Part shown: piece after piece, positions 27,258 through 35,288 of the stretch
Position numbering within the stretch: position 1 is the first letter of the stretch
Layout: every line of letters begins with the position of its first letter
NCBI GenBank assembly: GCA_963715635.1
Contig: OY970261.1
Span: 2,356,001-2,420,000 of the forward strand
Direction of reading: 5' to 3'
DNA length: 64,000 nt
DNA from: JAPKZH01 sp963715635
GTDB taxonomy: Bacteria > Acidobacteriota > Aminicenantia > Aminicenantales > UBA4085
Notes under the pieces: generated by a model
The model's database searches: none
Told to the model about the DNA's origin: nothing
The model's input: the letters and a program-made list of their open reading frames with translations, nothing else
Program-made: the position numbers and the translations under genes

Positions 27258-27437
27258 TCACCCCTTCTTCTGTTTTTCCCGTGCCTCTCTCCACCACGAT
27301 TCAAAATCGGGCTGGCGGGACCGGGCGGTTTCGACGGCTCCGCGGCAGGCATTGATCTGCCCCGCGACTTTTGGCACCTCCAGATTGATCTCAGGATGCG
27401 CTTGGACGAGCTCTTCCAAGTGGCGAATGAGATATAT
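27258..27437 (-). pseudogene. C-terminal gene relic, family not identified
   Basis: Minus-strand frame without a start, reading IRHLEELVQAHPEINLEV, PKVAGQINACRGAVETARSR and ending DFESWWREAREKQKKG before TGA. It looks like the natural end of a coding sequence, cut near 27437 by an in-frame TAG. The last 85 bp recur in degraded form at 37205-37300. I do not recognise the family. Confidence 0.45.
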
Positions 27438-27455
27438 CTAAAAGGACTGGATTTA
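27427..27455. repeat. Imperfect 29-bp direct repeat, left copy
   Basis: Matches 28279-28307 with one mismatch (core GAGATATATCTAAAAGGAC). The two copies flank an 852-bp unit holding the NYN pseudogene and its hairpin. Confidence 0.6.
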
Positions 27456-27565
27456 TTTGCAGGTGAGAATTTTGCCGTTCCTAATTCGTCTCATTTTGCG
27501 ATAGCGAAAAATCTTGACTTATGACATCAAAGAGCTATATGATAGTTTTAGAAAAAAAAGAACGC

Positions 27566-27623
27566 TTAACCTTTACGGTTAAACTTTTATACCCCGGGGG
27601 AACCTCGCATGTTCCCCCTTTTT
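27566..27623 (+). terminator. Two hairpins and a T run just before the NYN gene
   Basis: First hairpin TTAACC-N5-GGTTAA (27566-27582). Second hairpin GGGGGAAC-N7-GTTCCCCC (27596-27618) followed by five T, a textbook intrinsic terminator. It ends only 7 nt before the ATG at 27631, and no Shine-Dalgarno sequence is present in between. Either the NYN start codon is translated from a read-through transcript, or this is an attenuator. Confidence 0.7.
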
Positions 27624-27630
27624 ATTATCT

Positions 27631-28133
27631 ATGAAAAAAAGGGCGGTTGTGCTTATAGATGGCGAAAATTTCAGGTGTAGTCTCAAATCCCGGAAAGAAG
27701 ATTATCTGAAAAAAACCGCGATCAATTGAAAAAGACACGATCGGTTATCCGGAATCGATTCTCAGAATGGAATAGGACGCAGGACTTGATCGCCCACGCT
27801 TATGACTATTTAGAGTTCAGACGGTGCGGCTCGATTACCTATAATCTCCTAACAAATGTTTTTGAAAACGAGAAAGGCATAGACGTAAAGCTGGCCATCG
27901 ACCTCCTTTCATTTAAGGATATCTCCGATCTAGCAATATTGTTCAGTGGAGATCAGGATTATGTGCCGGCGATCCAAACCTATAAAGATTCAGGGAAGCA
28001 CATGTTTGCAGTAAATTTTGAGACATCGAATAAAAGAATACTCCCCGGCGGATCATATGCGCTCGCCAGATTAGTTGATAAAGTCGTGACCATTAAGCAA
28101 GAAGACATTGTTAAGCTCATTGAAGAGTTTTAG
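27631..28133 (+). pseudogene. NYN-domain (LabA-like) ribonuclease, frameshifted
   Basis: The N-terminus MKKRAVVLIDGENFR carries the first catalytic Asp and Asn of the NYN/PIN-like fold, then stops at TGA 27727-27729. A second frame, open from 27726, gives HAYDYLEFRRCGSITYNLL, NEKGIDVKLAIDLLSFKDIS and DLAILFSGDQDYVPAIQTYK, the rest of the active site. One inserted base near 27727 joins them, but the linker is short compared with intact homologues, so some central sequence is also lost. NYN proteins cleave RNA. Confidence 0.75.
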
Positions 28134-28779
28134 CCTGGATAAATAAAGAGGCCGACCGAAATAAGCCGGGATCTCGCATTTCTTCGGGCATGGTTTTTAT
28201 CTCTTATCTAGTCATATGATTAACGCTGTTTCTAAAATTTATCCCAAATTTAGGGACACATATCGGGGAAATTCAACGATGAGATATATCTAAAAGGACG
28301 GGATTTATGCGAGATTCTGCCTATTATCTCCAGATTTAAGGCCTGTTTCGCCCGCTTGAAAAGCCTGGAAGCCCGGCTATTATGGGTGGGAACAACTTTT
28401 CCCCAATTAGCGGATCCTGAGCGCCACGAACGTGCTTTGTGTGCCGCCCAGACGCTGCGAGTCCATGAGCCGCACCCAAATCATCCATGTCGCAGGATCG
28501 GCCACCTGCGGATGAGCGAGAGGGAACTCAAGCCCGTCCCTTCCAAAGGCTGGGCGGCGATGATCCGGCGCGACGATGATCAGGCCGGACGGACTCTTTC
28601 GCGGCCATCTTGTGATGTTGACATCGATCGGTGGCCGGAAATATACTTTTCTCGTGAAGGGTGATACCGATTCCGATCTGAACGGGAGGGATCATCGCGT
28701 TGCGCGAAAAAGCAAATGCTTATAAATAAGTTACGTTTTTTACATAAAACCGGACACAATTATAAAGGGGAGGTTTGCC
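28134..28779. other. Gene-poor stretch with a coding relic and a lone promoter
   Basis: On the minus strand 28625-28407 an unbroken frame reads SGLIIVAPDHRRPAFGRDG, then LAHPQVADPATWMIWVRLMD and ends STFVALRIR before TAA. It resembles the natural end of a protein, family unknown. A TTGACA near 28610 on the plus strand has no downstream gene of its own. A plausible TTTACA-N16-TATAAA promoter for the next gene lies near 28738-28765. Confidence 0.4.
28279..28307. repeat. Imperfect 29-bp direct repeat, right copy
   Basis: Partner of 27427-27455. Confidence 0.6.
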
Positions 28780-29208
28780 ATGCCAAAAGTCAGTATCACG
28801 ATTAACAGGTCGAGTGAGATTATTTGGGATTATTTTAAGAAGCCTGAAAATTGGAAGAAATGGTGGGGAGCTTCTATCTCAAGTGTTAATCCTCGATGGC
28901 AAAATGGCGCTAAAATAACCTGGGAAAACGGGAATATATCAGATCTGCTAATTGTAAAGGATCAACAGGAAATGCAATTATCTTCTATGTTCATGAAAAC
29001 GGCGCTTTTATTAAGACCGAAGAGTGAGCAAATGACTTTGGTAGAATATGAGTTCAATCCGAGTGGCGGGGCTTCGTTTAGTGATGGTGGGAGAGCACAT
29101 CAAGCTACGGTCGAAAAGAATCTAGCCAAACTTAAAGCCTGTATTGAAAATGAGACGGCCGAAAGTCCTGAGTCGGCTCCGAAAAAGCGGTGGCACTTCT
29201 GGAAGTGA
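28780..29208 (+). CDS. SRPBCC-fold protein
   Basis: 142 aa, strong GGGGAGG ribosome site. VSITINRSSEIIWDYFKKPENWKKWW is the first strand and helix of a START/SRPBCC cavity; the GAKITWENGNISDLLIV strand and C-terminal long helix (VEKNLAKLKACIENE) fit. Members bind hydrophobic ligands, many are stress or AHSA1-like proteins. No signal peptide. A lysine-tryptophan tail (KKRWHFWK) is unusual. Confidence 0.75.
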   Translation: MPKVSITINRSSEIIWDYFKKPENWKKWWGASISSVNPRWQNGAKITWENGNISDLLIVKDQQEMQLSSMFMKTALLLRPKSEQMTLVEYEFNPSGGASFSDGGRAHQATVEKNLAKLKACIENETAESPESAPKKRWHFWK

Positions 29209-29398
29209 AAAAGCGAAAGAAGTGATCGATTCGGCTAGTCCTTGTCCCTCATGCAGAAAGATGATCCGCAAGGGAGACTTTAAGAAAAAACAGGCAGGGT
29301 AGAAATAACTTTACCCCAGTCACCTAATCTGGTCTGATCAACACTTGGCCTTGCGGCGAGTGTCAACTCAAGCTGATTCTTGAAATCGACCTAGATTT

Positions 29399-29863
29399 TT
29401 ATTTTAGTGAGACAATCTTCCAGCTTCCGTCTTTTTGTTTTTTCAATACGAATAAAGTGCCATCTTTGGCTGTTTTTGCCTCGCCCTTTGTTACAACCGT
29501 ATAATCATAATAGCCAACTGCATACGCTAGGTCACCCGAAGCTGAAACTTCAACTCTATCGGGCGAATAAATTTTATATGCCGTGCCTTCCGAAAACGCC
29601 TTAATGTAAAGCTCCCGAAGCCATTTTTTATCCCGACGACTATCGCCATATGGATAAACGAAATCATCTGTAAGAAATGAACAAATGCCGTCTGCATCTT
29701 TTGCGTCAAAGGCTTTCGCACAGGCCGTAAACAGTTCATGAATGGCATTAAGTTCAGTTTGAGTGTTTACAGGAAGCTTTGGTTTCTCCTTCAGCATGAT
29801 CTGGCAGTAGACAACCAGACAAAAAAGAAGGACAAAAGAGACGGCAAAAAGTAGCTTTTTCAT
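29399..29863 (-). CDS. Exported DUF4440/SnoaL-like protein
   Basis: 154 aa. Signal peptide in residues 1-20. NTF2-like domain: IHELFTACAKAFDAKDADGICSFLTDDFVYPYGDSR, then YKIYSPDRVEVSASGDLAYAVGYYDYTV (read in parts) and a C-terminal DGTLFVLKKQKDGSWKIV. Paralogous in fold to the gene at 17391-17906, though the sequences are quite different. The promoter at 29891-29919 belongs to the shared type. Confidence 0.8.
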   Translation of the reverse strand: MKKLLFAVSFVLLFCLVVYCQIMLKEKPKLPVNTQTELNAIHELFTACAKAFDAKDADGICSFLTDDFVYPYGDSRRDKKWLRELYIKAFSEGTAYKIYSPDRVEVSASGDLAYAVGYYDYTVVTKGEAKTAKDGTLFVLKKQKDGSWKIVSLK

Positions 29864-29890
29864 TTACCCCTCCATTGATTTGATGGGATC

Positions 29891-29919
29891 ATTAAAGCTC
29901 GCTTGACAATGGATGTCAA
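29891..29919 (-). promoter_or_regulatory. Shared-type promoter of the DUF4440 gene at 29.4 kb
   Basis: Minus strand: TTGACA (29919-29914), 17-nt spacer, TTTAAT (29896-29891). CTTGACA-N5-TGTCAAG is a perfect inverted repeat that covers the -35 box. The 28 nt from the -10 to the start codon include GGAGGGG. Confidence 0.65.
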
Positions 29920-29946
29920 GCCATATGCTGGTCAGACCAAATTATT

Positions 29947-30003
29947 TCAAGGCTTCAATGGAATTTCGAACGCCTTACCCGTGGATTCATCGGGAAACTT
30001 CTC
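29947..30003 (-). pseudogene. C-terminal DUF2283 relic
   Basis: Minus-strand codons EKFPDESTGKAFEIPLKP then TGA, parallel to the end of the DUF2283 pseudogene at 26044 (FTDESTGRAFEVPLKF). Only about 18 codons remain. Confidence 0.55.
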
Positions 30004-30033
30004 GCCGCGGTTCAGGACGGATGGTTACAGAAC

Positions 30034-30103
30034 CCGGGGTCAAACCTACTCGTTACGCATTCTTCCCTGGAAAAAAGTGCGTAACGAGTAGGTTTGACCC
30101 CGG
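30034..30103. repeat. REP-like long palindrome, copy 1
   Basis: Perfect inverted arms of 26 nt (30034-30059 and 30078-30103, outer part CCGGGGTCAAACCTACTCG) around an 18-nt loop that contains CCCTGGAAAAA. A related copy is at 39171-39238. Such GGGGTCAAA-type hairpins are often mobilised by RAYT (Y1) transposases in other genomes; none is encoded in this window. Confidence 0.85.
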
Positions 30104-30122
30104 TTGTTCTTCCGGTCTTCTA

Positions 30123-30887
30123 TCACAGCGACCAGCCTGTCCGGTAAATTTTATGGACGAACGGATTGGCCTCCGGCAGAGTGGGGAATTCCATCTTGAC
30201 TGGATCCCACTGCAGGGCGACTTTGGTGTCCTTGAACCGGAGGGCGATGTTGCCCAGGAGCATGACTTCCGTGAGCGGCCCGGAATATGCCGCAAAATCC
30301 GTTGTCGATTTCTTGCCGGCCTTGATGGCGGCGAACCACTCCTCCATGATCCCCGGCGAGCGCGGGATCGTTTTGGCGGGCCTCCGGTAATCGCGCATGA
30401 GCTTTTCCGGGAGTAAGCGAGGGCTCTCGCCGTAGGTCCCGCAGACGATCATGCCCTCGTGGCCGATGAACAGGCAGCCGCCGTTTTCGTCGCCCATCGT
30501 CCGGCCGTCCTCAAGGTAAAAAAGGTCGGGCCGGGGGGGCATTAAGCCTCCATCGTACCAAATCATCGTGACCGGGGGCATCTCGCCGCGGGCCGGGAAG
30601 CGGTACGTCATGATCTCAGCCACAGGATAAGTGTCTTTGGTGAATTTCGACGAGCTGGCTTGGATGGTCTGGGGGTGTCCAAGCTTCAGCGCCCAAAATG
30701 GTTGGTCGATAAGATGGGCTCCCATGTCGCCGATCGCGCCCGAGCCGAAATCCCACCAGCCTTTCCAGTCCGCAGGGCAATACGCCGGATGGTAAGGCCG
30801 CCACGGCGGCGGTTACGGCCGCGGTCGCCGTGTCCAGGAATTCCCGGCGGGTCAAACCGGTTCTTGGAGATTTGTCATTCGTGGCCG
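30123..30887 (-). pseudogene. Gfo/Idh/MocA oxidoreductase with internal deletion
   Basis: The 5' end encodes a twin-arginine signal (LTRREFLDTATAAVTAAVAAL). At about 30790 the frame jumps straight to WRPYHPAYCPADWKGWWDFG and GAIGDMGAHLIDQPFWALKL in another frame, which is the C-terminal domain of Tat-exported Gfo/Idh/MocA oxidoreductases. The whole NAD-binding Rossmann domain, about 170 residues, is gone. The remaining C-terminal part continues intact to YRTGWSL. No function is expected. Confidence 0.85.
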
Positions 30888-30905
30888 TCGGAACTCCTTG
30901 ACATC

Positions 30906-32093
30906 TCAGATTAGGTCGGCGGCCGAGGCCGAGAAAAATTCCTCTAGCCTTATCCCGTCGCCCCCCACGAGATAAGCCTGCGCCCCCGGGTGTCGCTTGA
31001 GAAAAAGTCCGACACCGGGGATTCCGTCCCTGGACCTCCCGCTTTTCACCTCGATTGCCGCCAGCCGCTTCCCTTTCTCCAGGACGAAATCCACTTCCCT
31101 CCGGTTCTCGAGCCAGAAGCTCACGCGAATCTCCTGCCCCACGGCCGATGCCAACAAATGAGTGCCGACCGCGGACTCGACCATCCTCCCCCATGCCGCC
31201 GGATCCTTCCGGACCTCGTTCGACCCCGACCCGGACAGGGCGCTGATAAGGGCCGTATTTAAGACTTGAAGTTTCGGACTCGACGCTTTTCGCCTGACCG
31301 GTGCCGCGAAATATTTTCGGAGGCCCGTCATCAGCCCCGCTGCGCTTAAAAGATCCAGGTAGTGCGACAGGGTTGTCGTATTCCCGGCGTCCCGCAACTG
31401 CCCGAGCATCTTGTTAAAGGACAGGATGCGGCCCGAATAGTGGGCCCCGAGATCGAACAGATGCCGCAGGAGCGCCGGCTTGTCGACCCGGCTCATCATC
31501 AGGATATCGCGGGAAATTGTCGTCTCCACGATAGAATCACGGACATAGTCCCGCCAGCGCTGCTCCTCGGAGATGAGCGGAGCGGCGCCGGGATAACCGC
31601 CGAAATAAATATATTGATCGAGATCGAAGCCGAAGGCGTCCTTCATCTCGACATATGTCCAATGAGTAAGGCGAAGGATTTCGAATCGGCCAGTAAGGGA
31701 TTCCGTCAATCCGCGCTGGAGAAGGAGGGACGAGGAGCCGAGGAGCACGACCTTCAGAGCTTGTCCGCTGCGCGTATCCTCATCCCAAAGTTTCTTGACT
31801 GTTTCGCTCCAGGCAGGGATTTTCTGGATCTCGTCGATCACCAGGACAAAGCCCCGAGCCGGTGACACGGCGAGTTCATTCCGAGCCACGTTCCATTGTT
31901 GTTCCAGCCAGGCCGGCGCATGCGCCTCCCCGGCATCCGCCGAAGCGTAGCGAGAAGGGATTGGAAGTTCTTTAAGCACCTGGCCAATGAGGGTAGTCTT
32001 TCCAGACTGCCGTGGCCCCGAAAGCACTTGAATAAACCTCCGCGGCTCCCGGAGTCTGTCATAGATGGCTTTGAATTGAGGCTTTTTATACAT
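30906..32093 (-). CDS. AAA+ ATPase with DUF4143 nuclease-like domain
   Basis: 395 aa. Walker A SGPRQSGKTTLIGQV (residues about 25-39), Walker B GFVLVIDEIQKIP, sensor LLGSSSLLLQRGLTESLTGRFE, then the helical middle (FDLGAHYSGRILSFNKMLG) and the C-terminal DUF4143 domain with VDFVLEKGKRLAAIEVKSG, a PD-(D/E)XK-like strand pair. This is the common ATPase-DUF4143 family of unknown role, often accessory or mobile. Two tandem palindromes lie upstream. Confidence 0.92.
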   Translation of the reverse strand: MYKKPQFKAIYDRLREPRRFIQVLSGPRQSGKTTLIGQVLKELPIPSRYASADAGEAHAPAWLEQQWNVARNELAVSPARGFVLVIDEIQKIPAWSETVKKLWDEDTRSGQALKVVLLGSSSLLLQRGLTESLTGRFEILRLTHWTYVEMKDAFGFDLDQYIYFGGYPGAAPLISEEQRWRDYVRDSIVETTISRDILMMSRVDKPALLRHLFDLGAHYSGRILSFNKMLGQLRDAGNTTTLSHYLDLLSAAGLMTGLRKYFAAPVRRKASSPKLQVLNTALISALSGSGSNEVRKDPAAWGRMVESAVGTHLLASAVGQEIRVSFWLENRREVDFVLEKGKRLAAIEVKSGRSRDGIPGVGLFLKRHPGAQAYLVGGDGIRLEEFFSASAADLI

Positions 32094-32118
32094 GACTTTC
32101 TCCCTGGAAAATTGATTT

Positions 32119-32158
32119 TACTCAATACCTTGAGTATTTTTACTCAATTCTTTGAGAA
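32119..32158. promoter_or_regulatory. Two tandem palindromes upstream of the DUF4143 ATPase
   Basis: TACTCAA-N4-TTGAGTA (32119-32136) and TACTCAA-N4-TTGAGAA (32141-32158; one mismatch), 22 bp apart, 25-65 nt before the start codon. The pattern indicates a dimeric repressor with two sites; no regulator gene is adjacent. Confidence 0.55.
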
Positions 32159-32250
32159 AATCAAGTATATGCCTTCTCTAGTGAGCAGTGACGATGGCAA
32201 GAGGCAAAAACTGTTATCGAATTGCAGCCAGGACCCGGAGGCGGTTATCC

Positions 32251-33888
32251 TCAGTGCCTCTCTGCAGTTTTAATGCCAGTAAAAGTCCTTACCTCCTCTC
32301 TGCGGTCGAGGCTCCATATTTTCAAAGTCGTGTCAGCCGAAGCTGACAAAACATATCTGCCGTCTGGTGTGATTGCCACGGCACAAACCTTCTCGGTGTG
32401 ACCCTTCAGCGTGTGTATCTCACACTTGCGGGACAGATCCCAGATCTTAAGTGTCTTGTCCGAGGAAGCAGAAATAGCGAACTGCCCGTCTGGAGTTACA
32501 GCGATCGCATTCACGCCTTCATCATGACCACTAAGTGTTGCTAGTTCCTCGCCTGATGCTAGATCCCACACCTTGAGGGTTTTATCTCTGGACCCAGAAA
32601 TTATTCGCCGCCCGTCTGGAGATATCGCCACTGTATAGGCTATATCTTTATGACCACTGAAGGAGAATTCTTCCTTTCCTGTCTCCAAGTTCCAGCTTTT
32701 AATATTGCCAAATCCAGAGGCAGAAACTACCTGCCGTCCGTCTGGAGCTATGGCCAATGAGCATATTCCGGGTACTCCTGATTCATCATAACCAAAGGTG
32801 ATCTCTTCCTTGCCTGACTCTAAGTTCCATACCTTAACACTGCCGTGTCCAGACCCAGAAACTACTCGCCGTCCATCTGGAGTCATCGCCACTGCGCTTA
32901 CTCCGCCGTCATGTCTGAAACTCGCGATCTCTTTACCCGAATGCAGGTCCCACAAGGTAACCTTCGAGTCAATTTCGGCAACCTGAAGTCCCTGCTTGAC
33001 ATACTCCCCGCTAGTGCCAAAAAGAATTCTCTTGCCATCCGGAGTCACCGTTACCGAATTTACCTCTCTAGCCTGTCCCGTATGGGTGACGACAAGCTTG
33101 CCCGACTCAATGTCCCATACTTTGATCGTCTTGTCTCTCGAACCAGAAACTGCCCATCGCCCATCCGGGGTTACCGCCACTGCGTTCACTTGATCCATAT
33201 GCGGCCCACAACCTGGTGCGAATCCTCTGCTCCACTCTCGCCAACGATCCACATCTTCACCGAAATCCTGCCAAGTGATAGCCTTAAGCGCCTCTCTGGC
33301 CGCTGCGCGATCGTGATAATGAGACGACAATACAGGAATAAGTGGCTCGACTGCTCGAGTGTCACCAATTTTCCCGAGGGCCCAAGCAGCAAGGTGCCTA
33401 AGGTCAGCCCTTTCGTCTTTGAGAGCTGCAATAAGCGGGCCGACGGCAGGCTCTCCAATCCTCGCTAGTGCGTCTCCTGCAGCACTACGGTGGTCCCAGG
33501 TTTCCATTCTTTCTGTTTTGCCAGATGAATCAACCCATGCTCGACCCGGGGCAGCCCTGCGAGGGTCTGAGGTAAATACCCGCGCTGAACCCATCTCGAT
33601 AAGTACCTTGATTGCACGGGGATCACCGATTTTTCCAAGTAAGTTGGCGATCTCTATCCGCAGTTGCAGGCTGTTGGTATCTGTCTGTGACCATCTATGA
33701 TATTTGTCAAGAAGAGAGATGAGTGGCTCCACGGCAGGTGCGCCAATCATTGTCAACGCCTCGGCGGCAGCCGTACGTACGGTCTCGTCCTTATCTACTA
33801 AAGCGGCGATGTGTGCCTCCACGACAGAAATGTCGGCAGTTCCCTTCGGCTTTTCGCCCTTGCCAAACAACTTACTTAGGAATTTCAT
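32251..33888 (-). CDS. HEAT-repeat plus WD40 protein
   Basis: 545 aa from the ATG at 33888, whose ribosome site AAAGGA lies inside the end of the toxin gene. Residues about 20-180 are HEAT/PBS-lyase repeats (ALTMIGAPAVEPLISLLDKY, ALARIGEPAVGPLIAALKD, ALGKIGDTRAVEPLIPVL). Residues about 225-545 are seven WD40 blades (VNAVAVTPDGRWAVSGSRDK, TIKVWDIESGKLV and so on, ending LKIWSLDRREEV). Both are protein-interaction scaffolds; no enzyme domain is seen. No signal peptide, so cytosolic. Being 5 nt downstream of a toxin stop codon is unusual. Confidence 0.9.
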   Translation of the reverse strand: MKFLSKLFGKGEKPKGTADISVVEAHIAALVDKDETVRTAAAEALTMIGAPAVEPLISLLDKYHRWSQTDTNSLQLRIEIANLLGKIGDPRAIKVLIEMGSARVFTSDPRRAAPGRAWVDSSGKTERMETWDHRSAAGDALARIGEPAVGPLIAALKDERADLRHLAAWALGKIGDTRAVEPLIPVLSSHYHDRAAAREALKAITWQDFGEDVDRWREWSRGFAPGCGPHMDQVNAVAVTPDGRWAVSGSRDKTIKVWDIESGKLVVTHTGQAREVNSVTVTPDGKRILFGTSGEYVKQGLQVAEIDSKVTLWDLHSGKEIASFRHDGGVSAVAMTPDGRRVVSGSGHGSVKVWNLESGKEEITFGYDESGVPGICSLAIAPDGRQVVSASGFGNIKSWNLETGKEEFSFSGHKDIAYTVAISPDGRRIISGSRDKTLKVWDLASGEELATLSGHDEGVNAIAVTPDGQFAISASSDKTLKIWDLSRKCEIHTLKGHTEKVCAVAITPDGRYVLSASADTTLKIWSLDRREEVRTFTGIKTAERH

Positions 33889-33893
33889 AGTTC

Positions 33894-34157
33894 TCATCCT
33901 TTCTTGTAAATGCCCTCTCTCGGGCCGAAGGAATAAAGAATAATCAGATCCTTTTCCAGCCTGTAAACAGGTCGCCGGGCCTGGCCCTTCACCGTGTATT
34001 GATATGACCTCAGAAGAGCGAATTCTCCTTTCAGCTTTTCCCCGGCGTGCGCGTTCTTTTCAACTTCCATAATAGCCTCTTTCAGTGAATCTCTTTCGGC
34101 GTCTTCTCTGATCTTTTTCCGCAGCCTCTGAAATTTCGAAGTCTCGAGAATTTTCAT
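33894..34157 (-). CDS. RelE-superfamily toxin
   Basis: 87 aa. KILETSKFQRLRKKIREDAER, KLKGEFALLRSYQYTVKGQARRPVYRL and LIILYSFGPREGIYKKG make the RelE/StbE fold with basic substrate-facing residues. The start abuts the antitoxin stop (34158). A relic of its C-terminus is found at 25211-25236. Confidence 0.8.
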   Translation of the reverse strand: MKILETSKFQRLRKKIREDAERDSLKEAIMEVEKNAHAGEKLKGEFALLRSYQYTVKGQARRPVYRLEKDLIILYSFGPREGIYKKG

Positions 34158-34385
34158 TCAGATGTCTTTTGGATTAAGTTCAGTGACCCTGCCCATCTGA
34201 TAGTCCACTTGGGCCTCGATGATGTCCTTGATTTCCTCTACGGTCAATTCAGGGTTCTCGAGCGCCAGCAGGCCGATTCTTAAAGCGTACCGAAGAGCGC
34301 CGGAAAAATCCCTATCCTCGCTCTTGGCAAAATGATCGAGCTCATTGACAAGGTCCTCGTCCATGGCAACTGTTTTTCTCACCAT
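34158..34385 (-). CDS. Ribbon-helix-helix antitoxin
   Basis: 75 aa from the ATG at 34385 (AGGAG upstream, spacing 6). VRKTVAMDEDLVNELDHFAK and DFSGALRYALRIGLLAL form a ribbon-helix-helix domain; the tail ELTVEEIKDIIEAQVDYQM binds the toxin by inference. A perfect palindrome (GCATAT-AAA-ATATGC, 34397-34411) sits right before the ribosome site. Confidence 0.82.
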   Translation of the reverse strand: MVRKTVAMDEDLVNELDHFAKSEDRDFSGALRYALRIGLLALENPELTVEEIKDIIEAQVDYQMGRVTELNPKDI

Positions 34386-34396
34386 TTCATACTCCT

Positions 34397-34411
34397 GCAT
34401 ATTTTATATGC
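34397..34411. promoter_or_regulatory. Operator palindrome of the RHH-RelE locus at 34 kb
   Basis: GCATAT-N3-ATATGC, perfect, 12 nt upstream of the antitoxin start and next to its ribosome site. Confidence 0.5.
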
Positions 34412-34437
34412 TCCTTTCTTATTAATGTCAAGATCTG

Positions 34438-34469
34438 TTCATTTTCTTGGAAATTGACCCTGGTTAGCC
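34438..34469. repeat. 32-bp dispersed repeat also found at 25242
   Basis: Three mismatches in 32 bp to 25242-25273 (core GGAAATTGAYCCTGGTTAGCC). In both places it flanks a toxin-antitoxin locus or its scar. Confidence 0.6.
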
Positions 34470-34589
34470 GTGTCCTATCAGAAGGACGAAGGACTTAGGA
34501 TAGAAATCTCATCTTTCTTTTCTCATAATGTTCGAGAAAAGCCCGGCCTCTCGATCGTCTTATTTCAAGACAATAAATAATCAAAAAGC

Positions 34590-34617
34590 TTGACAATAAT
34601 ATCAATAGTGATATCAT
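34590..34617 (+). promoter_or_regulatory. Promoter and operator of hicAB
   Basis: TTGACA at 34590-34595, 16-nt spacer, TATCAT at 34612-34617. The spacer holds the inverted repeat ATATCA-N4-TGATAT (34599-34614). Transcription would begin near or after the annotated start codon, which suggests a leaderless or near-leaderless message. Confidence 0.5.
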
Positions 34618-34882
34618 GAAAAATGATGCTATCGGAGCCATCCTAAGAAGAATAAGGCGCAATCCCAAAAATGTGCGCTTCAACGATCTGCTCAGAGTCT
34701 GTGATTATTGCTTTGGTCCGCCAAGACAACGCGGAGGCAGTCACAGGGTATACAAGACGCCTTGGTCGGGAGATCCAAGAATCAATATTCAGAATGACAA
34801 AGGCATGGCCAAGGCTTATCAGGTGAAGCAAGTACTGGCTGCAATCGATAAATTGGAGGCCAAAAATGAGCCTGAGCAATGA
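34616..34882 (+). CDS. hicA: HicA-type toxin
   Basis: 88 aa, longer than the usual 60. RFNDLLRVCDYCFG, PRQRGGSHRVYKTPWSGDP with the catalytic GSH histidine, and the C-terminal GMAKAYQVKQVLAAIDKL match HicA, a double-stranded-RNA-binding-fold mRNA interferase. The first 20 residues are extra. Overlaps hicB by 17 nt. Confidence 0.85.
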   Translation: MKNDAIGAILRRIRRNPKNVRFNDLLRVCDYCFGPPRQRGGSHRVYKTPWSGDPRINIQNDKGMAKAYQVKQVLAAIDKLEAKNEPEQ

Positions 34883-35198
34883 CCGATACACGTATAGAAT
34901 CACTTGGTCTAAAGACGATCGGGAATATGTCGGGCTGTGTGCAGAATTCCCAAGCCTTAGCTGGCTGGCCGAAAGTCCCGAGGCCGCGCTTCAGGGGATC
35001 CGGAGAGTTGTCGCACGCGCTGTCCGGGACATGAAGAACAACGGAGAAATCCCCCCTACTCCGGTTTCTAATAAACTATTTAGCGGAAAATTCGTCGTCA
35101 GGATTCCGCCCGAAGTGCACCGCGCTCTCGCGATCAAAGCCGCTGAAGAAGGGATCAGCCTCAACCGCCTGGTCAGCGCCAAGCTGACCAGCCCGTAA
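34866..35198 (+). CDS. hicB: HicB-type antitoxin
   Basis: 110 aa. N-terminal partial RNase H-like fold (YTYRITWSKDDREYVGLCAE, SLSWLAESPEAALQGIRRV), then a ribbon-helix-helix DNA-binding end (FVVRIPPEVHRALAIKAAE, LNRLVSAKL). Standard HicB organisation. A frameshifted partial duplicate lies at 17983-18249. Confidence 0.92.
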   Translation: MSLSNDRYTYRITWSKDDREYVGLCAEFPSLSWLAESPEAALQGIRRVVARAVRDMKNNGEIPPTPVSNKLFSGKFVVRIPPEVHRALAIKAAEEGISLNRLVSAKLTSP

Positions 35199-35262
35199 AA
35201 CTATCAAGGAATCCATAAGACCGTAGTGAGATAAATATCAAATGAGAAAGCGATTAAAAAAG

Positions 35263-35286
35263 AAAAGGGAACTGTCTCCCTTTTTT
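35263..35286 (+). terminator. Intrinsic terminator after hicAB
   Basis: AAAGGGA-N6-TCCCTTT hairpin followed by a run of T (to 35286). It lies between hicB and the converging phosphoesterase gene. Confidence 0.7.
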
Positions 35287-35288
35287 CC

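Noticed and set aside
27081..27524. 147-aa plus-strand frame
   Set aside because: It runs opposite to a minus-strand frame that reads as a natural protein end, and its own translation looks like non-coding text.
28356..28664. 102-aa plus-strand frame
   Set aside because: Antisense to the unidentified relic; no ribosome site and no family.
34495..34683. Hydrophobic 62-aa minus-strand frame over the hicAB promoter
   Set aside because: AT-rich promoter DNA translated in reverse; overlaps the start of hicA.
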